64,000 nt of DNA, taken from NCBI RefSeq assembly GCF_017573505.1, contig NZ_JAGEOJ010000001.1:797376-861375 (forward strand), written 5' to 3'. Positions 1 through 8,497 of the stretch are shown in pieces. Numbering within the stretch: the first letter of the stretch is position 1; every line of letters begins with the position of its first letter. The position numbers and the translations under genes were made by a program. Source of the stretch: Actinomadura barringtoniae (GTDB lineage: Bacteria > Actinomycetota > Actinomycetes > Streptosporangiales > Streptosporangiaceae). The notes beneath the pieces were generated by a model, which did not search any database, had not been told where the DNA came from, and saw only the letters and a list, made by a program, of their open reading frames with translations.

Positions 1-186
1 CAGCTCACCGGCCTCAGCCCAGGAGGCTAGACGGCGGTACGCGGCCATTACCTCGACCAGGTCGCCGTCGGTTAAGGCGCCGTTGTCGCAGCGCGCCAGC
101 TCGGCGGCCAGGGCCGGTCCGGGCGCGATTTCCCTTAGGCGCGCGAAGGAGGACTCGATGACTCCTTCGGGTGGTTTCGTCGCCAT
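1..186 (-). CDS. DUF222 / 13E12-type HNH endonuclease, N-terminal part (runs off window)
   Basis: This reading frame starts at ATG 186, six bases after a strong GGAGGGG ribosome site, and stays open for 62 codons to the window edge. The peptide (MATKPPEGVIESSF..., then LAAELARCDNGALTDGD and VMAAYRRLASWAEA) matches the N-terminus of actinobacterial DUF222 proteins, which usually carry a C-terminal HNH nuclease domain and are called the 13E12 repeat family in mycobacteria. Only the start of DUF222 is visible, so the nuclease domain is inferred. Codon 38 is the rare leucine codon TTA. The upstream region carries a large inverted repeat. Family assignment is fairly good; biological role is unknown. 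Confidence 0.72.
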   Translation of the reverse strand, partial: MATKPPEGVIESSFARLREIAPGPALAAELARCDNGALTDGDLVEVMAAYRRLASWAEAGEL

Positions 187-299
187 GACCCCTCCTTTCC
201 ATGTGCAAATCTATGGTATGCGATGGGGTGATGTTCGGCAACTTTGTGTAGCGATAGAATTGCGTTCTGTTTTCGATAGCACGTGGCTGGGGTTGGTTG

Positions 300-457
300 C
301 CGTCCAACGGTCTGTGCGTGGCTGAGGACGGGTGAGTCAGGGATACTCCGTGGCTGATCTGGGTGGACGGCTGAGGTGAGCCGAAGTGACCCGATGCGCT
401 GAAGCTGAACGATGCGGGTGTTGCTGTCACGTTGGCTGAGGTTGCCGGTTTGAGATG
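300..457 (+). repeat. Left arm of ~158-bp imperfect inverted repeat
   Basis: Read on the plus strand this arm aligns with the reverse complement of 628-786 at roughly 80% identity by eye. Shared blocks include CGTCCAACGG, CAGGGATACTCCGTGGCTGA, GGTGGACGGCTGAGG, CCGAAGTGACCC, and CGATGCGGGnGTTGCTGnCA. It lies upstream of the 13E12-type gene, a family often associated with dispersed repeats. Confidence 0.75.
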
Positions 458-571
458 GGTGATCTGGTGCTGGTCGGCGCGTGGCGCGGCCTTAAGAGCG
501 TCGGCAACGGCACGAACTGTTCGATACGAGCAATTTTGTTTGTTGTTGATGTTGCTCGCTGGTGGTGTTTT

Positions 572-590
572 GCGATCACGAAGTGATCGC
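572..590. promoter_or_regulatory. Perfect palindrome GCGATCAC-GAA-GTGATCGC
   Basis: Eight-base arms around a 3-nt centre. Its core GATCAC-N3-GTGATC also occurs at 16050-16064 and 25567-25581, which suggests a shared regulator-binding site. Function is inferred only. Confidence 0.5.
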
Positions 591-627
591 TGGGACAGGA
601 CCCCGCACAGACCGGTAGAAAACACCA

Positions 628-786
628 TCATCAACCAGCTACCTCGGCCAACGTGGCAGCAACGCCCGCATCGCGAAAGGGCGGCGCAGTGGGTCACTTC
701 GGCGTTCCCTCAGCCGTCCACCTGGCTCAGCCACGGAGTATCCCTGATTCATCCCGCGATCAGCCACGCGCCCGCCGTTGGACGGG
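628..786 (-). repeat. Right arm of ~158-bp imperfect inverted repeat
   Basis: Reverse-complement partner of 300-457. The best conserved part covers CAGGGATACTCCGTGGCTGA and the CCGAAGTGACCC block. The two arms enclose about 170 bp of relatively AT-rich DNA containing a perfect 8-bp-arm palindrome. Confidence 0.75.
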
Positions 787-942
787 CGACAAGCGCAACC
801 GGCGACCACTGAAAGAGCCCACGGTCAAGGGCCGGATGGCACATGGAACGCACAGAGGTCTAGACCTTGTTGCGAACCACCCCGGGGCATCCGGGAAGAT
901 CTCTTCCCTATCGCGTAAGCACGCAGGAGGACAACAGCGAAG

Positions 943-1080
943 ATGAGCGACTCTCTGGCCAACCCCCGCCGTACCCAGCTCGCCGTGTGGCCCAAGTGGC
1001 GTCCCGCGGACGAGGAGCCGGCGAAGGACGACCAGCCGACCCACGAGGCGGCCCTCGAACACGACGAGGCCGCCCAGTAG
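943..1080 (+). CDS. Small 45-aa protein of unknown function
   Basis: ATG at 943 sits 12 nt after an AGGAGG ribosome site, and the frame closes with TAG at 1078-1080. The peptide begins MSDSLANPRRTQLAVWPKWR and ends in a charged, acidic tail rich in Asp, Glu and Ala (ADEEPAKDDQ...EHDEAAQ). It has no signal peptide or membrane segment and no cysteine. A perfect 11-bp hairpin follows seven bases after the stop. The good ribosome site plus terminator-like hairpin argue for a real short gene. I do not recognise the family. It is too short for a domain call, and a precursor-peptide role is possible but unsupported because no maturation enzyme is adjacent. Confidence 0.5.
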   Translation: MSDSLANPRRTQLAVWPKWRPADEEPAKDDQPTHEAALEHDEAAQ

Positions 1081-1086
1081 GGCCGG

Positions 1087-1117
1087 GCGGCCCGGCCGAC
1101 CCGCAAGGCCGGGCCGC
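1087..1117 (+). terminator. Strong GC hairpin after the 45-aa gene
   Basis: Perfect 11-bp stem GCGGCCCGGCC / GGCCGGGCCGC with a 9-nt loop, directly downstream of the stop at 1080. There is no T-run, as is common for actinobacterial terminators. Confidence 0.55.
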
Positions 1118-1258
1118 GTACTGCCGCACAACCCCAGACAGGTAGGCATCTGCCGCGCCTCGCTTCGAGCAGGCGCGGTATTCGCATTTCACCTCCTGGA
1201 AATCTTCCGGTTTCTCTGTATGTTGTACGGAGTTACCATCACGGAAGAGAGGGCACCC

Positions 1259-1912
1259 ATGCCGTTCGACGCCGACGCCGAGTTCGACCGCCAGGTCCGG
1301 ACCTTGATCGACAACGGCTATCCGAAGCTCACCGACCTGGACGACGACGCGTACGCGGCCCTTCTGGAACCGCTGCGCGAGACCGTGACCACGCACGAAG
1401 CGATGGCGGAGCCCGAAGAGGGGCTAGTGCCGTTCGTCCTGGTGGTCACGCGTGAGCTGGCACCGCTGTACGACGTCGTTCCGCGCCTGACGCTCGGCGG
1501 GCGCAAGACCAAGCCGGGCGTGGTCGACCACAACTACGCCGAGGGTGAGCTGGTGCGGTTCGTCGCCGCCAAGGAGGTCGAACTGCCGGACGCACGCGCG
1601 TACGTCCTGTTCGACATCCAGCGAGGCGAGGAGTTCTGCGGCGCCGTCCCGAACGACGCCATGGCCACGATCGCCGACCGGGACCGCACGTTGCTCACGA
1701 TCGAAGAGGGGCTCTCCCTCGTGCAGCAGTTCCCCTCGATCCTGGCCAAGAACAAGTGCTTCTCGCTGGGCGGCTCTCGCTGCGGTGACAAGCGCGTTCC
1801 GGCCATCTGGATCAGCCAGAACGCGCCCAAGCTGGGCTGGTGCTGGCAGGGCAACCCGCACACCTGGCTGGGCATGGCCTCCGCCGCCGGCCGCGACGGA
1901 TCCCTGGGCTAG
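1259..1912 (+). CDS. DUF5701 family protein
   Basis: The 217-aa product starts at ATG 1259 (MPFDADAEFDRQVRTLIDNGYP) preceded by GAAGAGAGGG; an in-frame ATG at 1220 has no such site. The sequence is typical of DUF5701 proteins of actinomycetes: an N-terminal helical region, a central VPFVLVVTRELAPL block, and a C-terminal signature CFSLGGSRCGDKRVPAIWIS followed by APKLGWCWQGNPHTWLG. Conserved Cys, Trp and His residues in this C-terminal part suggest a structured core, but no biochemical function is known for the family. It lacks a signal peptide and is probably cytoplasmic. It appears monocistronic. Confidence 0.85.
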   Translation: MPFDADAEFDRQVRTLIDNGYPKLTDLDDDAYAALLEPLRETVTTHEAMAEPEEGLVPFVLVVTRELAPLYDVVPRLTLGGRKTKPGVVDHNYAEGELVRFVAAKEVELPDARAYVLFDIQRGEEFCGAVPNDAMATIADRDRTLLTIEEGLSLVQQFPSILAKNKCFSLGGSRCGDKRVPAIWISQNAPKLGWCWQGNPHTWLGMASAAGRDGSLG

Positions 1913-2005
1913 CCTGCCGATCCGCTCCCCGCCCAATCCGTCTGGCCGCCCATCCGCCTGCCCGCCCATCCGCCCATCCGTCTGCCCGCCCTATTCGTTC
2001 CCGCC

Positions 2006-2455
2006 CTATTCGCCTGCCAGCTCCTCTTTGGGCAACGCGGCCAGGAACTGGAGGGCGTTGAGGAAACCTTCTCGGTCGGCGGGCCGCAGCCGATCGAGGA
2101 GGCGCTCCTCGCGAGCCTGGATGGCGGCCTGGGTGGAGTCGCGGACGCGCCGCCCCTCGGGGGTCAGGGACAGCAGGCGGGCGCGGCGGTCGTCGGGATC
2201 GGGCCGCCGCTCGATGTACCCCTGCTCCTGAAGGTCATCGAGGATGGGGATGATGCGGGTCTTGTCGGCGCCGATGTCCTGCGCGAGCGCGCTCTGGGTG
2301 CGCACCGACTCCTCCAGCCCGAGAAGTACGGCGTAGGCCCACATGGTCAGCCCGTGCGCGTCCAGCACCGGCTGCTCGACCGCCATCAGCGCGCGGCCCA
2401 GCGGCACGATCATCGCCGCGAGATCGGGTCGCGCCGTATCCGCCATGGCCGACAC
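2006..2455 (-). CDS. MarR family transcriptional regulator
   Basis: A 149-aa winged-helix protein. The recognition region (QSALAQDIGADKTRIIPILDDLQEQGYI) is followed by the wing ERRPDPDDRRARLLSLTPEGRR, the hallmark of MarR proteins, with flanking dimerisation helices. Start is ATG 2455 or ATG 2446 (MADT). It is divergent from the DinB-like gene at 2517 across only 61 bp, which hold a perfect 14-bp inverted repeat. The simplest reading is that it represses itself and that neighbour. The ligand is unknown. Confidence 0.9.
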   Translation of the reverse strand: MSAMADTARPDLAAMIVPLGRALMAVEQPVLDAHGLTMWAYAVLLGLEESVRTQSALAQDIGADKTRIIPILDDLQEQGYIERRPDPDDRRARLLSLTPEGRRVRDSTQAAIQAREERLLDRLRPADREGFLNALQFLAALPKEELAGE

Positions 2456-2467
2456 CCTATGGCTTCG

Positions 2468-2512
2468 TAGATAATAAGCATGGACACATCATATGCATAT
2501 GCTTATTATCTA
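2468..2512. promoter_or_regulatory. Probable MarR operator: perfect 14-bp inverted repeat
   Basis: TAGATAATAAGCAT (2468-2481) is repeated in inverse as ATGCTTATTATCTA (2499-2512) with a 17-nt centre. The site fills the gap between the divergent MarR and DinB-like genes. The AT-rich TTATTATCT half also looks like a -10 element only a few bases before ATG 2517, so the downstream transcript may be leaderless. Confidence 0.7.
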
Positions 2513-2516
2513 GACC

Positions 2517-3116
2517 ATGACCGACACCGACATCCGCGCCCTCAACGCGCGAGCCGTCCGTATCAGCGTCGAGATCGTCTCCCACCTGACCGACGGCGAC
2601 CTCGGCAAGCCCACCCCGTGCTCCGAGTGGACCGTCGCCGACCTGCTCGCCCACATGACCGTTCAGCACCATGGCTTCGCCGCGGCCGCCCGCGGCGGAG
2701 GCGCCGACCCGGCCGTCTGGGAGCCGCGACCGCTGGCCGCCGACCCGGCCAAGGCGTACGCGGAGGCGGCGGAGGACGTCCTGGCCGCCTACGCCGAGCC
2801 CGGCGTCCTGGAGCGAAGCTTCGACCTGCACGAGTTCGGCGAGGGTGCGGCCTTCCCAGGCGCGCAGGCGATCAGCTTTCACTTCCTCGACTACGTGGTG
2901 CACGGCTGGGACATCGCCCGCGCCCTCGGACGCCCCTTCGAGCTGGACGACGAGCTCGCCGAGCCCGCACTGAAGGTCGCGCTCATCGCCCCCACGGGCG
3001 AGGAGCGGGAGAAGGTGACCACCGCGTTCAAGCGCGAACTGCCGACACCGGACGGCGCCTCGACGCTCGACCGGATCCTCACGCACCTCGGCCGCTCCCC
3101 CTCCTGGCCCAGCTGA
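2517..3116 (+). CDS. TIGR03086-type DinB/maleylpyruvate isomerase-like metal-binding protein
   Basis: The 199-aa product has the DinB four-helix-bundle pattern seen in mycothiol-dependent maleylpyruvate isomerase-like proteins. Visible marks are the N-terminal CSEWTVADLLAHMT segment, with the first metal-type His, and HFLDYVVHGWDIARALG in the third helix. Such proteins often bind Zn or Ni and use mycothiol, but the substrate here cannot be told. No ribosome site precedes ATG 2517, which fits leaderless translation. It is likely controlled by the divergent MarR regulator through the palindrome at 2468-2512. Confidence 0.85.
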   Translation: MTDTDIRALNARAVRISVEIVSHLTDGDLGKPTPCSEWTVADLLAHMTVQHHGFAAAARGGGADPAVWEPRPLAADPAKAYAEAAEDVLAAYAEPGVLERSFDLHEFGEGAAFPGAQAISFHFLDYVVHGWDIARALGRPFELDDELAEPALKVALIAPTGEEREKVTTAFKRELPTPDGASTLDRILTHLGRSPSWPS

Positions 3117-3183
3117 CCGAACCGCCTCAACCGACCGAACCGGCCCAACTCACCGAACCGGCCCAGCTGACCGAACCGCCTCA
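3108..3183. repeat. Imperfect tandem repeats with ~18-bp period
   Basis: Four degenerate copies built on GACCGAACCGCCTCA / CACCGAACCGGCCCAGC run through the end of the preceding gene into the intergenic gap. The outer copies are nearly identical. Confidence 0.6.
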
Positions 3184-3245
3184 GGCGACCCGGATGGAGA
3201 TTGCCAGGAATCTCCCAGGGAGAAACCGGCCATAGGCCACGTACG

Positions 3246-4366
3246 GTGGCAAAGGTGAGCGTGGTCCGCGGGGAGGCGAGGCGCCGGTGGCTCATCGTCG
3301 CCGCTCTCGTGGCCGTGCTGTGCTCGATTCCGTTCGTGGTCGCCGCCTATCCGGTGTCGGCGCAGTCCCCCGATCCGGCCCGGCTCCGGCAGCAGATCCT
3401 CGCCTCCGCGTCGCGCCCGTACGAGGGGCTCGTGGAGAGCCGCGGCTCGCTCGGGCTGCCCGATCTGCCGGGGCTGGACGACTCGACCTCGCTGCTCAGC
3501 GGCACGTCCCGCATGCGGGCCTGGTACGCGTCGTCGCAGCGGTGGCGGGTCGCGCTCATGACCCCGACCGGTGAGCGCGACCTGCTCCAGAGCCCGGGCA
3601 GGCTCGCGATCTGGGATTACGAGCGCGAGTTGCTGACGCGGGTGGACGGCATCACCGCGATCCGGCTTCCGTACGCGGCGGACCTGATGCCGCCCGACCT
3701 GGCGCGGCGGCTGCTGAAGCCGACCTCGCTCACCGACCATCTGACCGCCCTGTCGGCGCGCCGCGTCGCAGGCCGTGACGTTCCCGGGCTGCGGCTCGAG
3801 CCCGGCGACCAGGACACGACGATCGGCCGCGTGGACGTGTGGGCCGACCCGAAGACCGGCGTGCCGGTCGAGATCCAGGTCACCGCGCGCGGCGGGGCGC
3901 GACCGGCGCTGGCGACCCGATTCCTGGATCTGAAGCTGGCCACGCCCGCCGACGCGGCGGTCGCGCCGAAGCCGGCGCCCGGCGTGGCCGCCGCGACGAT
4001 CGAGGCACCCGACCTGCTGTCGCGGCTGGCGTCGCGTACGAACGCGCGGCTGCCCGACAGCCTCGCCGGGAGGCATGCGCTGGCCTCGACCAGCGACGAC
4101 GTCGCGAGCGTGCGCGGCTACTCCGGCGGCCTCGCCTCGTTCGCCGCGACGCCGCTGCCGGGCCGGTACGGACGCCGGGTCTTCGAGGCCGCGCGGACCG
4201 CGGGCGCCGGAACGCTCAAGATCGAGGGCGGCGAGGCGCTGGCCATCCAGACGCCGCTGCTCACCGCCGTGCTGGCCCGCGGCACCAGCGAGGACGACCG
4301 GATGTTCCTGCTCGCCGGTGCCGTCCGCGCCGAGGTCCTCCGCACCGCCGCGCAGGAGCTGATCTC

Positions 4367-4370
<4 letters not shown>
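3246..4370 (+). CDS. Exported LolA/RseB-like lipoprotein-carrier-fold protein
   Basis: About 374 aa from the GTG at 3246 (a TTG at 3201 or GTGs at 3255 and 3261 are alternatives). It has a basic N-terminus (RGEARRRW), a long hydrophobic signal segment LIVAALVAVLCSIPFVVAAY, and then an extracytoplasmic domain. The pattern of short beta-strands, with LWDYER-like (IWDYERELLTR) and VDVWADPKTGVPVEIQV segments, resembles LolA/RseB-type domains. The gene overlaps the downstream ABC ATPase by GTGA and forms a three-gene operon with an ABC-2 exporter. This suggests a surface-exposed partner that senses or carries a hydrophobic molecule. The cargo is unknown. Confidence 0.75.
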
Positions 4371-5442
<1,072 letters not shown>

Positions 5443-5446
<4 letters not shown>

Positions 5447-6273
5447 TCCGGACCGAGCTGAGCAAGATGGTGCGGCGCCCGCGGACCTGGGTGTCGCTCG
5501 CCCTCCTGTGCGGCCTGCCCGCGATCGTGGCGGTCTTCCTCGGCGTGACGGAGGTGGGACCGGCGCCCGGGGAGGGGCCGACGTTCCTGTCGGCGGTGCT
5601 GTCGAACGGTTCGCTCTACCCGGCCGCGGCGCTGGCGATGGTGCTGCCGTTGTTCCTGCCGGTGTCGGTCGCGGTGGTCGGCGGTGACTCGATCGCGGGC
5701 GAGGCGGGCTCGGGGATGCTGCGCTACCTGCTGCTGCGGCCGGTCGGCCGGACACGGCTGCTGGTCGCCAAGCTGGTCGCGCTGATCGCGTACGTGCTGC
5801 TCGCGGTGTTCGCCGTCGTGGTCACCTCGTACGCCATGGGCATCGCCATGTTCGGCTCGGAACCGGCCAACGCGATCGCGGGTTCGGAGCTCATCACCTC
5901 GGTGTCCGGCACGGGCCTGTCGACCACGCAGGTCATCCTGCGGATCTGTTACAGCATGCTGTACATCGGCGTCTCGATGCTCGGCGTCGGGGCGATCGCG
6001 CTCTTCCTGTCCACGCTCACCGACTCGCCGCTGGCCGCCGCGCTCGGCTCGCTCGCCGCGCTGGTGACCAGCCAGGTGCTGGTGACGCTGGACGCCGCCG
6101 CCTCCGTTCACCCGTACCTGCTGACCCGCTACTGGCTGAGCTGGGTCGACTTCTTCCGCGACCCGATCCTGTGGCGCGACATCGAACGCGGACTGGCGAT
6201 CCAGGGCGTCTATGTGCTCGTGCTGCTCGCCGCCGCGTGGGCCAACTTCGCCACCAGAGACGTCACGAGCTAG
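5443..6273 (+). CDS. ABC-2 type transporter permease
   Basis: 276 aa starting at GTG 5443, overlapping the ATPase stop. It has six likely membrane segments, beginning with TWVSLALLCGLPAIVAVFL and ending with VYVLVLLAAAWANFA. The conserved DSIAGEAGSGMLRYLLLRPVGRTRLLVAKL segment is a hallmark of ABC-2 (type V exporter) permeases, where the cytoplasmic coupling region precedes the second helix. It should pair with the ATPase at 4367 and the exported LolA-like protein at 3246. Confidence 0.9.
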
Positions 6274-6289
6274 CCCGCGCCGCGCCGCG

Positions 6290-7075
6290 TCACGAGCTGA
6301 CGCTGGGGCAGGCGCGCGGCGCGGCCAGCGGTCCGGGTCCGAGGGCGCCGAGAACGATGCCGATGACCCGCGGGTCGGACGGCAGTCCCGAGTGGCCCGT
6401 CGTCGCGCCCGGGCAGACCTTCTGCAGCTCCACGTCGACCGCGCCCGTCAGCCGGGACGAGGCGTTGCCGACCGTGTCGTCGTGCGTCGTCCACAGCGAC
6501 ATCCACGCGGGCGCGCGGCCGACCTTGTCACCGAGCCGCCGCAGCAGCGAGCTGCCGGGCGCGAGCTGATCGCAGGCCGCCGGGCACGCGCCGAGCGCCG
6601 AGCCGGCGCCCGCCAGGTCGGCACCGTGATGCGGCGAGCCGAGCGTGATGATCCGACGTGCCTTCCGTACTCCGTCGTACTCGCTCGCCCACAGGTGCGC
6701 CGCCACGCCGCCCGCCGAGTGGCCCACGATGTCCACCGACGGCGACCCCGCGGCCTGCGCGTCGGACACGTACCGGTCGATGGTCTGCGCCTGCCGCTCC
6801 ATGTCGCCCGTGCCGCCGTCCGGGAGCTGGACCACGACGGCCGTACGGCCCTCCTGCTCCAGACGCCGGGCCAGCACGCGCAGCCCGCTCGTTCCGCCGC
6901 CGTAGCCGGGCACGAGCACGACCGTCCCCGGCACGCCCTGCGGCGCCTTGGGTCCGGTGTCCCGTCCGTTCACCAGCACGCGGATCGCGACGATGACGGC
7001 GACCGCGAGCACTGCGGCCGCGACGCCGATCACGAGCATCCGCCGCCGGGGACTGAGCGCCGCAAGCCGGTTCAC
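6290..7075 (-). CDS. Membrane-anchored alpha/beta-hydrolase (lipase/esterase)
   Basis: 261 aa with an N-terminal membrane anchor (about residues 13-35, LVIGVAAAVLAVAVIVAI) and an extracytoplasmic alpha/beta-hydrolase domain. The nucleophile motif GHSAGG places Ser at residue 120, the oxyanion region is VPGYGGGTSGL, and the later TTHDDTV and TGHSGLP segments supply the probable acid and His. Paired cysteines (ACPAAC) suggest a disulfide outside the cell. It resembles secreted class-2 triacylglycerol lipases of actinomycetes. It is convergent with the ABC operon (17-bp gap). The substrate is not defined. Confidence 0.85.
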   Translation of the reverse strand: MNRLAALSPRRRMLVIGVAAAVLAVAVIVAIRVLVNGRDTGPKAPQGVPGTVVLVPGYGGGTSGLRVLARRLEQEGRTAVVVQLPDGGTGDMERQAQTIDRYVSDAQAAGSPSVDIVGHSAGGVAAHLWASEYDGVRKARRIITLGSPHHGADLAGAGSALGACPAACDQLAPGSSLLRRLGDKVGRAPAWMSLWTTHDDTVGNASSRLTGAVDVELQKVCPGATTGHSGLPSDPRVIGIVLGALGPGPLAAPRACPSVSS

Positions 7076-7096
7076 CCCATCCGGTCTACCCGATCG

Positions 7097-7888
7097 TCAC
7101 AGCGCCTGCCAGGCACCGGCCACCACTCGCCCGAACTGAAAGCCGCCGAAGTGCACGCCGAAGCCGATCGCACCCGTCGCCTCGAGCTCCTCGACGAGCT
7201 TGCGGCGGAACGCGGCGGACTGCTCGCCGTCGTGGTCGACCGTCGAGCCGTACTCGGGATGCGCCACCTGGGCGGGCGAGTGCAGCGCGTCGCCGAACGC
7301 CACGAGCTGAGTCTCCCCTTCGCCGATGACGTACGCGGCGTGCCCGGGGGTGTGCCCTGGCGTCAGCTTCACGCGCACGCCGGGGAAGATCTCCGCGCCG
7401 TCCTCGACCGTCCGGACCTGCGACGTGATCGCCTCCCGCAGTTCCCTGTGGGTCGTCGACGCCCACTCCTCCTCGGCGATCAGGACGTCCGCGTGCGCGA
7501 ACGGCCTGTCCCCTTGCCACAGCCAGCCGATGTGGTCGGTGTGCAGATGCGTGATCGCGACGGCCTCGATGTCGCCGGGCGCCTTTCCGAGCGCGGCCAG
7601 GCTGTCGAGTAGCGCGCCGCCGTGGATGCCGGCGTACGGGGTGCCGGGCTGCGGGTCGTTGGCCGTGGGGCCGAAACCGGCGTCGATCAGCAGGGCCCGG
7701 TCGCCGTGCTCGACCAGCAGCCCGCCGATGCTCGCGTGCAGGTGCTGGTGATCGTCCGCGTATTCGGGGTAGGAGGCCCAGAACTCGTCCGTGGTCCCCG
7801 GCAGCCAGGCCTTCGCGCGCAGCCGCACCTCGCCGTCCGCGACGTAGGTGACGGTGTGCTCGCCGAGCTTCAACGTTGTGATCGCCAT
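7097..7888 (-). CDS. MBL-fold metallo-hydrolase
   Basis: 263 aa from ATG 7888 (MAITTLKLGEHTVTYVADGE); an upstream in-frame start at 7948 would translate the operator region and is unlikely. The metal-binding motif HLHTDHIGW (HxHxDH) is present, with later LTPGHTPGHAAYV and FGDALHSP segments giving the third and fourth metal ligands. This layout fits the lactonase/hydrolase branch of the metallo-beta-lactamase fold. It is divergent from a MarR regulator, with two similar palindromes in the shared gap, so expression is probably induced by a MarR ligand. Confidence 0.9.
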   Translation of the reverse strand: MAITTLKLGEHTVTYVADGEVRLRAKAWLPGTTDEFWASYPEYADDHQHLHASIGGLLVEHGDRALLIDAGFGPTANDPQPGTPYAGIHGGALLDSLAALGKAPGDIEAVAITHLHTDHIGWLWQGDRPFAHADVLIAEEEWASTTHRELREAITSQVRTVEDGAEIFPGVRVKLTPGHTPGHAAYVIGEGETQLVAFGDALHSPAQVAHPEYGSTVDHDGEQSAAFRRKLVEELEATGAIGFGVHFGGFQFGRVVAGAWQAL

Positions 7889-7902
7889 GGCCGGAAACTT
7901 AC

Positions 7903-7951
7903 AGCTAGAACTATTCAAGCTGCAACAGTGTCCGCTGAAATAGTTCAAGCT
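7903..7951. promoter_or_regulatory. Pair of MarR-type operators
   Basis: AGCTAGAACTATTCAAGCT (7903-7921) and GCTGAAATAGTTCAAGCT (7934-7951) are similar palindromes of the form AGCTnGAA-N3-TTCnAGC. Their centres are about 31 bp apart, three helical turns, on the same DNA face. They lie between the divergent MBL-hydrolase and MarR genes. Confidence 0.7.
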
Positions 7952-7978
7952 AGATGTACTTAGGGTAGGCTAGCTCAC

Positions 7979-8410
7979 ATGACCACGGACATCGAGCGGG
8001 CCGCGGGCGCCGAGCGGCTGCTGTGCGGCCTGGTGAACGGGCTGTCCCGGCAGATCGAGGACCACCTGCGCGAGCGCGCCGCCAAGCTCGACCTGACCAC
8101 CGCGCAGGCCACCGCCCTGCGAGAGCTGTCCGGCCCGATGACCATGCGCGAGCTGGCCGACCGGATGAGCTGCGAGCCGTCCAACGCCACGTTCGTCACC
8201 GACAAGCTCGAGAAGCGCGGCCTCGTCGAGCGCCGCCCCCACCCGCGCGACCGGCGCGCCAAGCAGCTCGTCCTCACCCCGGACGGCGTCGCCCTGCGCG
8301 AACGGCTCCTCGAGCTCCTCGGCGCCGACTCCCCCCTGGCAGGCCTCTCCCAGGACGAGCAGAACACCCTGCAAGGACTGCTCCTCCGCGCCAAGCACAA
8401 CAACCTATAG
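7979..8410 (+). CDS. MarR family transcriptional regulator
   Basis: 143 aa. Winged-helix features are MTMRELADRMSCEPSNATFVTDKLEKRGLVERRPHPRDRRAKQL, with the DxR wing motif (PRDRR) typical of MarR. It sits 90 bp from the divergent MBL-hydrolase gene. Twin palindromes in the gap are its probable targets. Weak -10-like TAGGGT sits shortly before ATG 7979 and there is no clear ribosome site. A 22-bp tandem duplication straddles its stop codon. Confidence 0.92.
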   Translation: MTTDIERAAGAERLLCGLVNGLSRQIEDHLRERAAKLDLTTAQATALRELSGPMTMRELADRMSCEPSNATFVTDKLEKRGLVERRPHPRDRRAKQLVLTPDGVALRERLLELLGADSPLAGLSQDEQNTLQGLLLRAKHNNL

Positions 8411-8450
8411 AGGCGCAGAGCGCAGGGAATAGAGGCGCAGGGCGCAGGGA
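8407..8450. repeat. 22-bp tandem duplication
   Basis: ATAGAGGCGCAG(A/G)GCGCAGGGA occurs twice back to back with one mismatch, beginning in the MarR stop codon. Confidence 0.85.
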
Positions 8451-8497
8451 ACAACGCCCCGCCGCAGCGGGTTCTCGCCGACAAGGAGGACGACGTC

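Larger units (their letters stand above)
187..942. other. Non-coding region with long imperfect inverted repeat
   Basis: No convincing gene is seen here: the open frames are AT-richer than their neighbours and lack family resemblance. The stretch around 190-300 and 480-620 is clearly lower in GC than the rest of the window. It holds two inverted repeat arms (about 300-457 and 628-786) and a perfect palindrome at 572-590, described separately. Confidence 0.6.

Noticed and set aside
432..946. Two plus-strand frames of 126 and 97 codons in the 187-942 region
   Set aside because: They cross the inverted-repeat arms, have no ribosome site and no recognisable domain, and their composition does not fit the third-position GC bias of real genes here.
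943..1080. RiPP precursor peptide
   Set aside because: No modifying enzyme, protease or transporter gene is adjacent, and DUF5701 has no known link to peptide maturation.
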